Notes: generated from the letters alone by a model not told the origin. 31,108 nucleotides of DNA from CAZLFA01 sp964558665 (GCA_964558665.1 CAZLFA010000050.1:1-31108), one strand, 5' to 3'; shown: positions 23,218-31,010, counted from the first letter of the stretch. A program made the numbers and translations.

Positions 23218-23640
23218 TTATTTACCTTTCCGGCAGACAGCTTTAAACAAATCACCGTCTCGCGAATCAGGATCAATCTGATGTTTCACCGATACTTTAC
23301 CTTTAACTGAGGACGATACCGTTCCATCAATTTTGTATACTACCGTCTTGATTACCGACACAGTTTCTTTCTGACAATCAATTCTCTTCAAAGTCATAAT
23401 ATGGGTATCATCCTCTTCCAGACTGCCAATATTTGTCCTTACCTCATCCGTTATAGTCAGTCGTGTCATCACGTCGATGATGTTTTTCTTATGTTTCACT
23501 TTCTTGTCGTAATAGTTTTGACATTCAGAAGTGTCCTTGCTCCATGAATAACAGACCCAGTCATTACTCCAGGCTGAAGGACTTACAGTTATGAGAAATA
23601 CTGCGATGATCATATAAATGTGTATTTTAGAATTATTCAT
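23218..23640 (-). CDS. Small exported protein resembling surface-adhesin protein E
   Basis: 140 residues from the ATG at 23640, which follows AGGAG by 7 bases; the frame is open 11 codons further upstream without such a site. Signal peptide 'IYMIIAVFLITVSPSAWS' is cleaved before 'NDWVCYSW'. The mature part matches the layout of the surface-adhesin E-like domain: 'YYDKKVKHKKNIIDVMTRL' at the start, a central 'KRIDCQKETVSVIKTVVYKI' followed by 'DGTVSSS', and an end 'IDPDSRDGDLFKAVC'. The conserved Cys pair could form a disulfide. The name comes from a Haemophilus protein; in most bacteria these are simply small periplasmic proteins of unknown role, so adhesion should not be assumed. Confidence 0.7.
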   Translation of the reverse strand: MNNSKIHIYMIIAVFLITVSPSAWSNDWVCYSWSKDTSECQNYYDKKVKHKKNIIDVMTRLTITDEVRTNIGSLEEDDTHIMTLKRIDCQKETVSVIKTVVYKIDGTVSSSVKGKVSVKHQIDPDSRDGDLFKAVCRKGK

Positions 23641-23664
23641 GTCATAACTCCTTTCCTGCTTCGA

Positions 23665-23695
23665 AACGGTCAACCGTTCCTCACCACCTGTGAGG
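23665..23695 (-). promoter_or_regulatory. Two adjacent dyads in the leader of the exported protein gene
   Basis: AACGGT-CA-ACCGTT (23665-23678) and CCTCAC-CACCT-GTGAGG (23679-23695) abut each other between the promoter and the ribosome-binding site. They could be operators or leader hairpins. Confidence 0.45.
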
Positions 23696-23720
23696 ACAAA
23701 GTTGTAAAATGGGATATTTA

Positions 23721-23749
23721 TGAATAAAGCTATAACAGGTGTCTGTCAA
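23721..23749 (-). promoter_or_regulatory. Promoter of the exported protein gene
   Basis: On the minus strand TTGACA (23744-23749) and TATTCA (23721-23726) are 17 bases apart, 81 bases ahead of the start codon. Confidence 0.55.
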
Positions 23750-23900
23750 ATCATTTCAACACAATAATTTGCGTGAAAGTATTCAACTAAAAAAGGGAAC
23801 AGTTGCTTCTGTTTTTTTACCGTCCTCTTCTTAGCATGTCATTTTTCCGCCATTCATGTTAAAATACAACATCTCATCAACGCAGGAGAAGCGAGAGACA

Positions 23901-25358
23901 ATGGCAAGCCACCCTTCCATCGGAACAAAGCAAAAATTGATTATCCTTATCTCCATCATGCTTTGTGCGGGATTTCTCGCGACGTCCCTGGCCAGTTATT
24001 TTGTCTCCAAATCAGCCATACGCGATGGAATCGTCCGCAATGAACTCCCGATAACGTCAGACAATGTTTATTCAGAAATTCAGAAAGATCTCATTCGGCC
24101 GATATTCGTCTCATCTGTAATGGCCAGCGACACATTTCTAAGGGACTGGGCTATAGCAGGCGAATCGGACGCCAAACAGATCACCAAATATTTGAACGAG
24201 ATCAAACAGCGCTATCAGGCGGTAACCAGCTTCTTCGTATCCGACAAATCAAAGACCTACTATCACGCATCCGGCATCCTTAAAAAGGTTAGTGAAAAAG
24301 AATGGCGCGACGCCTGGTATTTCAGGGTAAAAGAGATGAAGCAGCCATACGAGATAAATGTCGATGTAGATCTTGCCAACAGGGATGCCATGACAGTCTT
24401 TATCAACTACCGGGTTTTCGATTACAAGGGCAATTTCATCGGGGCAACGGGGGTGGGACTCACTGTCGATGCCGTGACAAAGCTGGTGAACGAATACCAG
24501 CAGCGCTATCAGCGCAGCATTTTCTTCGTCGATCAAACGGGAAAATTGGTGGTGGCCACACCCCAGACAAGAGCAAGGGGGACGGACATAAACAGAATAG
24601 ACGGTCTTGCGCCTCTGGCAAAGGACATCATGCGCCATGGTTCCGGATCATTTGAATACTACGGCGACGGAAGCAACCGCCTGCTCAATGTGCGCTTCAT
24701 ACCTGAACTGAACTGGTATCTTCTCGTGGAAAGAATCGAGAATGAAGCCATTGCCGGCATCCGCAACATTCTCTTCATAAACCTTGCCGTGTGTGCCGCG
24801 ATTACAATTATTATCATTTTTTCATCAATACTTACAATTAACAGGTACCAGTCACAATTGGAGGAGATGGCCACTACCGACAAACTGACGGGACTTTTCA
24901 ACCGGCAGGCATTCGACATCCTTATGCTGCAGTTCAATGCCGAACAGAAACGCTCAACGGAACCCTTTTGCCTGCTGCTCTTCGATGTCGATCATTTCAA
25001 GGAGGTAAACGACAGCTTCGGTCATTTGGCCGGAGACAAGGTTCTCTCGACAATAGCCGCAGCGGCCAAGTCAAAGCTGCGTGAATCGGACATTCTGTGT
25101 CGCTGGGGGGGAGAGGAATTTCTGGCTGTGCTCAAGAGATGCAGCCTGACCGACGCCTGCCATCGAGCGGAGGAGGTAAGAGCCGCTGTCGAGGAAATAA
25201 GTATCAGCTATGGCGACCAGGCGATCCGTGTGACAGTGAGCCTTGGCGTGACCGAAGGAAAATCCGGCATTGACCTCGATTCACTGCTGAGCAAAGTTGA
25301 CATGGCGCTTTATAAAGCAAAGGAGACAGGCAGGAACCGCTATGCCGTTTCTTCCTGA
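23901..25358 (+). CDS. Membrane diguanylate cyclase with periplasmic Cache sensor domain
   Basis: 485 residues. I prefer the ATG at 23901, preceded by an AGGAG and GAGAGA purine stretch, over the in-frame ATG at 23856, which has none. Layout: a first membrane segment ('LIILISIMLCAGFLATSLAS'), a periplasmic dCache-like domain (about 45-275; 'VTSFFVSDKSKTYYHASGIL', 'YEINVDVDLANRDAMTVFIN', 'GATGVGLTVDAVTKLV'), a second segment ('LFINLAVCAAITIIIIFSSI'), and a GGDEF domain with 'TDKLTGLFNRQAFD', 'LFDVDHFKEVNDSFGHLAGD' and the active-site 'RWGGEEF'. The RESD motif five residues before GGEEF is an allosteric I-site, so product inhibition by c-di-GMP is expected. It makes c-di-GMP from two GTP in response to an unknown extracellular ligand. 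Confidence 0.93.
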   Translation: MASHPSIGTKQKLIILISIMLCAGFLATSLASYFVSKSAIRDGIVRNELPITSDNVYSEIQKDLIRPIFVSSVMASDTFLRDWAIAGESDAKQITKYLNEIKQRYQAVTSFFVSDKSKTYYHASGILKKVSEKEWRDAWYFRVKEMKQPYEINVDVDLANRDAMTVFINYRVFDYKGNFIGATGVGLTVDAVTKLVNEYQQRYQRSIFFVDQTGKLVVATPQTRARGTDINRIDGLAPLAKDIMRHGSGSFEYYGDGSNRLLNVRFIPELNWYLLVERIENEAIAGIRNILFINLAVCAAITIIIIFSSILTINRYQSQLEEMATTDKLTGLFNRQAFDILMLQFNAEQKRSTEPFCLLLFDVDHFKEVNDSFGHLAGDKVLSTIAAAAKSKLRESDILCRWGGEEFLAVLKRCSLTDACHRAEEVRAAVEEISISYGDQAIRVTVSLGVTEGKSGIDLDSLLSKVDMALYKAKETGRNRYAVSS

Positions 25359-25534
25359 CATGATGGTCTGCATCTCCTTTTCGTTATTTGCTGTTTCCAT
25401 TAACTTCGCGCAACAATATTGATTTCATTATGATTTATCTCTTTTCTTTTTGCATTAAATGGAGTACGATTCCAACAATTCAGAAAAATATTTGCCGGGC
25501 ATATTAACTGTAATGGATGAATCCAAAGGAAATT

Positions 25535-25765
25535 ATGAATCAGCATTTTGACATAGGTTCCTTGATTGTTATTGTAATTACTTTTGTGCTTTTTGCTTTG
25601 GCATTATTTACGCAAGGACTTACTCACGACATTCTTCTGGAAGCCGGTGTGTTTTTGGTATCCGTAAAGCTTATAATCATGGCATATAGAAACAGCAAGG
25701 CCAGCAAAGAAATATCAAAAGAACTTGGCGATATTAAGCGTATGCTGGAGAATAATAAACCATAA
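25535..25765 (+). CDS. Small two-segment membrane protein
   Basis: 76 residues from the ATG at 25535, which follows AAAGGA; an in-frame ATG six codons upstream lacks a good site. Hydrophobic segments are 'IGSLIVIVITFVLFALALF' and 'ILLEAGVFLVSVKLIIMAY'. A charged cytoplasmic tail follows ('SKASKEISKELGDIKRMLEN'), probably a short coiled coil. No family is recognised. It lies about 180 bp after the diguanylate cyclase, on the same strand, and could share its transcript. Confidence 0.55.
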   Translation: MNQHFDIGSLIVIVITFVLFALALFTQGLTHDILLEAGVFLVSVKLIIMAYRNSKASKEISKELGDIKRMLENNKP

Positions 25766-25848
25766 CAAAGGCAAGACAGCCGGCAGTGATGCTCCGGCTG
25801 ATTTCACCGTTCAGTATTTCCAGTGTGCTTCATTCCATATGCAAGCGT

Positions 25849-26013
25849 TCAAATTGTTTTAAGTGTTTTCCTGTATCCACAATTCCCTTTATAAAGTTCT
25901 GTTAATAATCCATGCACTTCAGAAAAATGGCTTTCATATTCGCTGCTTAACGCACAATCCGGGAAACTGACAAACACTGTTTTTATCTTAAACCGGTCTT
26001 GGATTATGTTCAT
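25849..26013 (-). CDS. Possible small protein (54 residues)
   Basis: A minus-strand frame from ATG at 26013 to TGA at 25849 encodes 'MNIIQDRFKIKTVFVSFPDC' then 'ALSSEYESHFSEVHGLLTEL'. Composition looks protein-like, but there is no Shine-Dalgarno site and no recognised family. It may equally be a remnant. Confidence 0.25.
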   Translation of the reverse strand: MNIIQDRFKIKTVFVSFPDCALSSEYESHFSEVHGLLTELYKGNCGYRKTLKTI

Positions 26014-26285
26014 CTGCCGTTATTTAATACCTAATTGTTATCGGTAATAATGCAAGATTCTATCAGTATTGTAATCCGCTCTTTATCTGCGTACAAATAC
26101 CCAATCATCTTTTGTTTTTTCATTCCGGCAATGCGGGAAGAGCCAGCCATTATTTTGAAGAAGTTAAGGTACCGATTTCCGCCCTGTATCCTGCAGCGCT
26201 TAATAGGGCTGCCCTTCCCGGCGATATTGATAAGCCGTAACGGAATGGTAATTTTAAAGTAAGTATTTTTGCTCGCCCACCGTAA

Positions 26286-26346
26286 TCCTCCTCTGCCTGT
26301 ATTATGGGGTTAAAGAATTAATATTCTTTATTGCAGGCAGGGAGGA
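26286..26346. repeat. Strong imperfect palindrome
   Basis: TCCTCCTCTGCCTG (26286-26299) pairs with CAGGCAGGGAGGA (26334-26346), and a second hairpin AAAGAAT-TAAT-ATTCTTT lies inside. With about 13 outer and 7 inner base pairs it is a structured non-coding element of unknown kind. Confidence 0.55.
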
Positions 26347-26435
26347 ACCTTCACATCTCGCCTGAACTTGCTTCCTTGCTATCCGCATAAATCAGATCAA
26401 CTTCAATCTGCCGTCTTTCTTCAAATGATGCTTAA

Positions 26436-26606
26436 CCCAGATTACGCAATAAAAAAGTAATACCCTTTGGCATCCTGGTCAAAGGGTTTCCGCGGCTCAG
26501 AATATTTTTACACAAGAAAAATATTCGATTCGCCGCTTGAAAACCCTTTTGACCAGGATAATATTCACTTATCCAAGTGCCTATACGTTCTATTGCGTAA
26601 TCTGCG
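26436..26606 (-). repeat. MITE-like palindromic repeat, family 1, complete inverted copy
   Basis: A complete second copy in the opposite orientation to 1599-1771: terminal CCCAGATTACGCAATA at 26436-26451 and TATTGCGTAATCTGCG at 26591-26606 (one mismatch), with the same internal palindrome (GGTCAAAGGG, CCGCGGCTCAGAATATTTTT, GATTCGCCGCTTGAAAACCC). Length is 171 bp. Such close similarity to the copy 25 kb away suggests both spread recently. Confidence 0.85.
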
Positions 26607-26720
26607 CTTAACTCTCAATATCAAAATACCTGCGCAGCCATTTTTACCACTATTTTTAGGGTTGAATCTGACGCTGATAACGGGTAGAAACTATTAATAC
26701 CGCTGACAAAGGATCAAGCA

Positions 26721-27608
26721 ATGTCTAATGTAACAGCTAATGGGATTCAGATCGAGTATGAGACTTTTGGCGACAATTCTTTTCCCGCACTATTATTAAT
26801 TGCGGGAAATGGCGCCCAGATGATTGTTTGGGATGAGGAGTTCTGCGAATTATTAGCAAAGAAATGCCTCTTTGTAATTCGTTTTGACAACAGGGATACC
26901 GGGCTTTCTACAAAGTTCGATGAAGCAGGAACTCCTGATATTATGACCGCATACAAAGCCGCCATGGAAGGCAGAACTGTGGAATCGGCATATTCTCTTG
27001 ACGATATGGCGGATGACACCGTTGGTCTGCTTGATGCATTGGGCATCAAGAAGGCGCATATCTGCGGCGCCTCCATGGGCGGCATGATAGCCCAGGTTGT
27101 CTCCTATCGGCATCCGGAACAGGTTCTGAGTCTTACTTCAATAATGTCAAACACAGGAAATCCTGATCTTCCACATGGGAAACAGGATGCAATAGCCGCC
27201 CTTATCTCTCCGGCGCCGGAGGAACGCGAAGCATACATTGAGCACAACGTGAATATATGGCGGAAGCTTTGGAGCCCCGGGTTTCCATTTGAGGAAGAAA
27301 GGGCTCGCAAGTTTCTGGAGGCGAGCTATGACCGTTCATATTGCCCGCAGGGAATGGCACGTCAAAATACGGCTATTATTGCCTGTGGCGATCGGAGACC
27401 GTTTCTTTCATCCATCAAGGTTCCGACACTTGTAATTCATGGTGCTGATGATCCGCTGATACCGGTCGAAGGAGGAAAGGACACAGCCGGTGTGATACCT
27501 GGTGCAAGTCTGTTGATCATTGATGGAATGGGACATGATATGCCCAAAGGGGTTTGGGTGGAGATAGCGGATGCCGTTTCTCATCTTGTTCTGTCGTGTT
27601 CCGGCTGA
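26721..27608 (+). CDS. Alpha/beta-hydrolase family protein
   Basis: 295 residues with an AAGGA site. The start 'NGIQIEYETFGD' and oxyanion-hole region 'PALLLIAGNGAQMIVWDEEF' lead to the nucleophile elbow 'ICGASMGGMIAQ' (Ser in GxSxGG), an acid in 'VIHGADDPLIP', and the catalytic His in 'IDGMGHDMPKGVW'. The triad is complete. The cap region ('EREAYIEHNVNIWRKLW') and the overall sequence resemble the aclacinomycin methylesterase/3-oxoadipate enol-lactonase-like hydrolases. A soluble cytoplasmic esterase or lactonase is likely; the substrate is not evident and no pathway genes are nearby. Confidence 0.88.
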   Translation: MSNVTANGIQIEYETFGDNSFPALLLIAGNGAQMIVWDEEFCELLAKKCLFVIRFDNRDTGLSTKFDEAGTPDIMTAYKAAMEGRTVESAYSLDDMADDTVGLLDALGIKKAHICGASMGGMIAQVVSYRHPEQVLSLTSIMSNTGNPDLPHGKQDAIAALISPAPEEREAYIEHNVNIWRKLWSPGFPFEEERARKFLEASYDRSYCPQGMARQNTAIIACGDRRPFLSSIKVPTLVIHGADDPLIPVEGGKDTAGVIPGASLLIIDGMGHDMPKGVWVEIADAVSHLVLSCSG

Positions 27609-27722
27609 TCCGTGACCTGCCCAATTATAACAGGTTATCAACAAAAATCGCAGATGTCTCAAGTTGTATGTGTTACAAGAGTCGAGGAGATCTCAACGAA
27701 ATCGATAAAAGGGGCCAGTGCA

Positions 27723-28055
27723 ATGAAAATCGCCGTTTCTTCTACAGGGGTTGACCTGCACGATCTGGTTGACCCGCGCTTCAGCCGTTGCCGTTACTAC
27801 ATAATTTATGACGTAAGCACGGGATCATATGTATCGAAGGAAAACACCTCCGGTATGCATTGAGTCACCCGCGAGACGGCTGCCGGGAATCTTGTAGCCG
27901 GAGAAAAAGTGGATTGTGTCATCACCGGGCGCATCGGGCGCAAGGCTGCGGACTTGCTCAAAGCAGCAAACGTCAGGCTCTTTCTCGGCGCCGCAGGGAC
28001 GGTGAAATCAGCCATTGAAGACTTCATCTCCGGCCGCCTTGAAGAACAAGTCTAG
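27723..28055 (+). pseudogene. NifX/NifB-C-like (dinitrogenase Fe-Mo cofactor family) gene interrupted by TGA
   Basis: The frame starts 'MKIAVSSTGVDLHDLVDPRF' and stops at TGA 27861-27863 after 'KENTSGMH'. It then continues in the same frame with 'VTRETAAGNLVAGEKVDCVI', 'TGRIGRKAADLLKAANVRLF' and 'LGAAGTVKSAIEDFISGRLE' to TAG at 28053-28055. Both halves are ordinary parts of one roughly 110-residue protein of the dinitrogenase iron-molybdenum cofactor-binding family, whose members bind Fe-S or Mo clusters. Nothing is missing but the one codon, so this is either a recent nonsense mutation (for example CGA to TGA) or, less likely, a recoded TGA. It has an AGGGG site. The MITE-rich, repeat-flanked setting favours decay. 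Confidence 0.8.
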
Positions 28056-28057
28056 TC

Positions 28058-28275
28058 CAGTGTCCATCCGGAAACTCCGGATGCCGAAACTTCCGGTTTC
28101 CGGACTGGAAAGTGGTTATTTTTCGTTCTGGCAAGGAGATATAAAATCCCCCTTGCCCCCTTTATAAAGGGGGTTTTACATGATTGCGCGGAGGCGTACA
28201 TTTATGTACGTCGCACAAGCAATACCGCAGATCGACACAGCCAGAGCGGAAAAGAGCCCTTTCCGGACTGGAAAA
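28058..28275 (+). repeat. Dispersed intergenic repeat, family 2, copy 2 with insertion
   Basis: It matches 5256-5435 through the CCATCCGGAAACTCCGGATG opening, the TTTCCGGACTGGAAA box, the GCGCGGAGGCGTAC...CGTCGCACAAGCAAT core and the CCTTTCCGGACTGGAAA end. It is longer than copy 1 only because of the 42-bp insertion at 28141-28182. It begins 3 bases after the end of the broken NifX-like gene. Confidence 0.8.
28141..28182. repeat. Short palindrome inserted into family 2 repeat
   Basis: A 42-bp insert interrupts the family 2 core at the site where copy 1 reads 'CAAGGG'. Its centre, CCCCCTTTATAAAGGGGG (28156-28173), is a perfect palindrome, extended outward by AAAATCCCCC and GGGGGTTTTA arms. 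It looks like an independent small repeat. Confidence 0.75.
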
Positions 28276-28493
28276 TCATTATGTATTTTCCCTACGCATT
28301 ATATACGACAGAAACGAGCATTGACAATTTACCAATATATTTTTACAAATTTCATGTCTGCATTCTGAAGCCCATAACAGAACACCATAACGGCCTTCTC
28401 GCAACAGAGATTCACAAGCAGTTCAAAGGCGCAGCAAAGTAAACGGCAAATCCTGCCGGATACCGGGCAGGGCCTGAATAAACGGATTCTCAC

Positions 28494-28757
28494 ATGACTC
28501 AGCAACATAAATTGAAAATAGCCGGGAGACATCATGTCCCGGATAAATGTCCTTCAGGTTGTCCTTATATCGAGACATACCGGCAATACAACGTTGGCGA
28601 TCCCTGCAGAACCTGTCCTGTATTCCTCTGCAAAACGTTAGCATATGAAGGTGAAATAATAAATCTGCTATCGCCTGAAAAATATCCCAAAGTCCTGGCC
28701 CGCGACTGGGAGAAATGGTTTAACGGTAATATGAAGGGCGACGCACCGGGGATGTAA
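28494..28757 (+). CDS. Small cysteine-rich protein of unknown function
   Basis: 87 residues. Five cysteines lie in 'CPSGCPYIE' and 'CRTCPVFLC', so a metal-binding (zinc or Fe-S) knuckle is likely. The C-terminal half ('EKYPKVLARDWEKWFNGNMK') is helical. It has no signal peptide. There is no clear Shine-Dalgarno site before the ATG, which lowers confidence in the start. It ends about 50 bp before the terminator/tRNA-like repeat at 28801. No family is recognised. Confidence 0.5.
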   Translation: MTQQHKLKIAGRHHVPDKCPSGCPYIETYRQYNVGDPCRTCPVFLCKTLAYEGEIINLLSPEKYPKVLARDWEKWFNGNMKGDAPGM

Positions 28758-28810
28758 GACTGGGTGCCAAAGCGGCCGGAGCAATGCTTTTTCATCATGC
28801 GACAATTTGA

Positions 28811-28849
28811 AAAAAGGGGTTAACGATTTTCTCGCTAACCCCTTTTTTT
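28811..28849. terminator. Bidirectional terminator
   Basis: GGGGTTA and TAACCCC form the stem of a hairpin flanked by A-run and T-run, so it can end transcripts from both strands. It is the duplicated copy of the tRNA-Thr terminator. Confidence 0.8.
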
Positions 28850-28853
28850 ATTC

Positions 28854-28888
28854 TGGAGCCGATGACCAGATTCGAACTGGCGACCTGC
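28854..28888 (-). other. tRNA-Thr 3' remnant (attachment-site scar)
   Basis: Read on the minus strand: a CAGGTC variable loop, T-arm GCCAG-TTCGAAT-CTGGT, acceptor CATCGGC, discriminator T and CCA. The bases before it cannot form an anticodon stem, so this is a fragment and not a working tRNA. Confidence 0.85.
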
Positions 28889-28962
28889 GGATTTCATTCA
28901 GATTTTATTAAGATGCCAGATATCATAATCCTTGCATATGCCGTGGATGATGTTAATTTCTA

Positions 28963-29023
28963 TTGACAAATGTTCAAATTAATTGCATGTTCATATTTAA
29001 TGAACATCATAAAAAAGTGAACA
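28963..29023 (+). promoter_or_regulatory. Promoter and nested operator of the abiE pair
   Basis: TTGACA (28963-28968) is a -35-like box. TGTTCA occurs at 28971 and 28988, and its complement TGAACA at 29001 and 29018. The two inner sites form the perfect dyad ATGTTCAT-5-ATGAACAT. The outer two lie exactly 17 bases further out on each side, giving two nested inverted repeats about one common centre. AbiEi antitoxins are known to repress their own promoter by cooperative binding to two inverted repeats, which fits well. The -10 box overlaps the inner dyad. Confidence 0.75.
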
Positions 29024-29027
29024 CATT

Positions 29028-30077
29028 ATGAAAAACACAGTCATTAATAGAGAAGATAAAATCCTTAAACTTGCCGTCGAAGCGCTTGGGAAGAATGTCC
29101 TCATCAAGTTAAAGGTTGAAGCTTTGGAAAAACAACCCCGCTGTAATTTCGGCCTTCACCCGGATATGCTGTTAGGTATTGAGATAAACGGCAAAAAGTA
29201 CAGATATTATGCCGAAGTCAAGAATACCATTACAAAAGCGAACAAAATGTTATTGCTTATGTACAAAGAAAGATTGCCTCATCCTCTTTTATTGGTCGCA
29301 ACGTACATAAACGCCAACATGGCAGATGAGCTAATGAACAACCGCCTGGAATTCATCGACACGGCCGGCAACGCATTTATCAATTTGCCGGCATTATATA
29401 TTTTTGTAAAAGGAAACAAGCCCCCAGAGACTCCAGGGCAAGCCCCAACCAGGGCATTCAGACCCACGGGACTTAAACTAATCTTTGCCTTGTTATGCAA
29501 TCCGGGGTTGGAGAATAAACCATTTCGGGAAATTGCCGCAAAAGCAAAGGTTGCCCTTGGGACAGTTGGCTGGGTCATGAGAGACTTAAAGATCCTGGGC
29601 TTCCTGATGGCTATGGGGAAAAAAGGTTGCAGACTTATTCATAAAGATATTTTGTTTCAACGCTGGATTGCTGCCTATCCCGAACAATTAAGGCCTAAGC
29701 AGATCCTTGGCCGCTATAAGGGTGAGTATAATGGATGGTGGAAAAAGAAGAATCTGGATCGTTTTAAGGCTAAATGGGGAGGAGAAGCTGCTGCCGCAAA
29801 ATTAACGGATTATCTCAATCCTGAAATAATTACGATCTACACAATAACGGAAAATCTGAATAAACTGTTATTAGAATTCAGACTTAAAAAGGATCCGGAA
29901 GGTGATGTTGAAATCATCAATCAATTTTGGGATTATGATGAAGATCCGAAATACGGAGATTTGGTGCATCCGATACTCGTTTACGCAGATCTTTTAGCAA
30001 CAGGCAACCAAAGAAATATCGAAACGGCAAAAATAATCTATGAGCGGAATATCGTACAACTTATCAGGGAAAATTGA
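29028..30077 (+). CDS. AbiEi-family antitoxin/transcriptional repressor of a type IV toxin-antitoxin system
   Basis: 349 residues. Recognisable parts: 'YYAEVKNTITKANKMLL', 'LLVATYINANMADELMNNRL', 'EFIDTAGNAFINLPALYIFV', 'RAFRPTGLKLIFALLCNPGL', a winged-helix-like stretch 'PFREIAAKAKVALGTVGWVM' and 'AYPEQLRPKQILGRYKG'. These are the hallmarks of AbiEi antitoxins, longer than the streptococcal prototype. The central winged helix probably binds the operator upstream. In type IV systems the antitoxin does not touch the toxin but counters its effect, and it represses the operon. Its last 38 bases overlap the start of the toxin gene. No clear Shine-Dalgarno site lies before the ATG. Confidence 0.88.
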   Translation: MKNTVINREDKILKLAVEALGKNVLIKLKVEALEKQPRCNFGLHPDMLLGIEINGKKYRYYAEVKNTITKANKMLLLMYKERLPHPLLLVATYINANMADELMNNRLEFIDTAGNAFINLPALYIFVKGNKPPETPGQAPTRAFRPTGLKLIFALLCNPGLENKPFREIAAKAKVALGTVGWVMRDLKILGFLMAMGKKGCRLIHKDILFQRWIAAYPEQLRPKQILGRYKGEYNGWWKKKNLDRFKAKWGGEAAAAKLTDYLNPEIITIYTITENLNKLLLEFRLKKDPEGDVEIINQFWDYDEDPKYGDLVHPILVYADLLATGNQRNIETAKIIYERNIVQLIREN

Positions 30078-30912
30078 TCGGCAAACATTAGAAAGTCTTG
30101 TTGCTGTTAAGGAAGAAGCAGACGCACTAAATATCTCCTTTCTACTTATTGGCGCTTTTGCACGAGACATATTGTTGAAGCATTGTTTCGGAATTAATCA
30201 TTACAGAATGACAATGGATATTGATCTAGGGATCAACGTTGCCGACTGGAAACAATTTGACGAGTTGATTAGCGCACTAATTGCAACCGGCAAATTTTCT
30301 CCCACAAAGCTACGACAACGGTATATCTTCGAGTCTATTCCAATTGATATAGTTCCATTTGGTTCTATTGCCGATGAAAATTCAAGAATCTACTGGCCTC
30401 CAGAGCATGAAGTATTCATGAGCATAATTGGTTTTAAAGAGGCTTTTGAAAATTCTATTATAGTCAGGTTAAATTCCGATCCCGAACTTGATATCAAAGT
30501 ATCTACTCTACCGAGTCTGGCAGTGATGAAAATTATTTCATGGAAAGAAAAATATCCCGAACGCAGAAAAGATGCCGCAGATTTGTTTCTTATAATGAGT
30601 GAGTACGAACATGCAGGGAATTTTGACAGACTTTACGAAACAGAGCAGGACTTGTTACAGGAAGAAGGTTTTGATAATCAGCTTGCAGGTATCAGGTTGC
30701 TTGGAAGAGATATGGCAATGATCGCTGATAAAAGTACAGCCTGTGAAGTTAAATCTATTCTGGATACCGAAACCGACAGGCAATCCAATCAAAATTTAAT
30801 CATTGATATGATCAAAGAGAAACCAAGAGTTGATAACGATTTCGAGATAATCTATCTCCGGCTTGCAAAACTCAAACAAGGGTTTAACGAGGGCATTGCA
30901 AGACAATTATGA
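30040..30912 (+). CDS. AbiEii-family nucleotidyltransferase toxin
   Basis: 290 residues starting inside the abiEi gene. The nucleotidyltransferase core is 'ISFLLIGAFARDILLKHCFG' and 'RMTMDIDLGINV' (the DxD metal-binding pair), followed by 'SIPIDIVPFGSI' (third acidic strand) and 'LPSLAVMKIISWKEKYPERR' then 'KDAADLF', a typical AbiEii motif. AbiEii toxins are GTP-preferring or NTP-transferring enzymes that block growth, e.g. by modifying tRNA, and give phage abortive infection. The length and motifs look complete, so the toxin is probably active. The partner gene upstream is translationally coupled through the 38-base overlap. It ends about 100 bp before the right repeat. Confidence 0.88.
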   Translation: MSGISYNLSGKIDRQTLESLVAVKEEADALNISFLLIGAFARDILLKHCFGINHYRMTMDIDLGINVADWKQFDELISALIATGKFSPTKLRQRYIFESIPIDIVPFGSIADENSRIYWPPEHEVFMSIIGFKEAFENSIIVRLNSDPELDIKVSTLPSLAVMKIISWKEKYPERRKDAADLFLIMSEYEHAGNFDRLYETEQDLLQEEGFDNQLAGIRLLGRDMAMIADKSTACEVKSILDTETDRQSNQNLIIDMIKEKPRVDNDFEIIYLRLAKLKQGFNEGIARQL

Positions 30913-31010
30913 AATTTGTTCTAACTCTGTCTGAAGCAGTCCTCCATTGGATCGGACCCCTTTGAATCTGGAAACAATTACAGAAACAAAAGCAGCCAGA
31001 ATAATGTTAT

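Larger units (their letters stand above)
25766..26720. other. Gene-poor 950-bp region
   Basis: No convincing gene. It holds a hairpin AGCCGG/CCGGCT just after 25765 (possible weak terminator), a short minus-strand frame (25849-26013), a strong 60-base dyad (26286-26346) and a complete family 1 element (26436-26606). Another minus-strand frame of 39 codons around 26030-26150 (containing 'MIGYLYADKERITILIESCI') has no visible start signal. The region may be a scar of lost genes. Confidence 0.5.
28056..28493. other. Intergenic region with family 2 repeat copy 2
   Basis: Family 2 repeat copy 2 fills the left half (28058-28275). To its right are TTGACA (28321-28326) and TACAAA (28344-28349) 17 bases apart, a possible promoter for the gene at 28494, and a small hairpin (CCTGCC/GGCAGG, about 28452-28471). 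No gene is seen. Confidence 0.5.
28801..28888 (-). repeat. Left direct repeat of the AbiE cassette (duplicated tRNA-Thr 3' end plus terminator)
   Basis: The 88-bp sequence matches 31011-31097 with only a few differences. It consists of GACAATT, a GGGGTTA/TAACCCC hairpin, and 35 bases identical but for one or two positions to the tRNA-Thr 3' end: the CCA, discriminator, acceptor strand and T-arm. Similarity ends exactly at CCTGC, so the anticodon arm is absent. This is the typical footprint of integration into a tRNA gene. Confidence 0.88.

Noticed and set aside
28854..28930. Second complete tRNA gene on the minus strand
   Set aside because: Only the T-arm, acceptor strand and CCA are present; the anticodon stem cannot pair and no D-arm is found, so it is a fragment.
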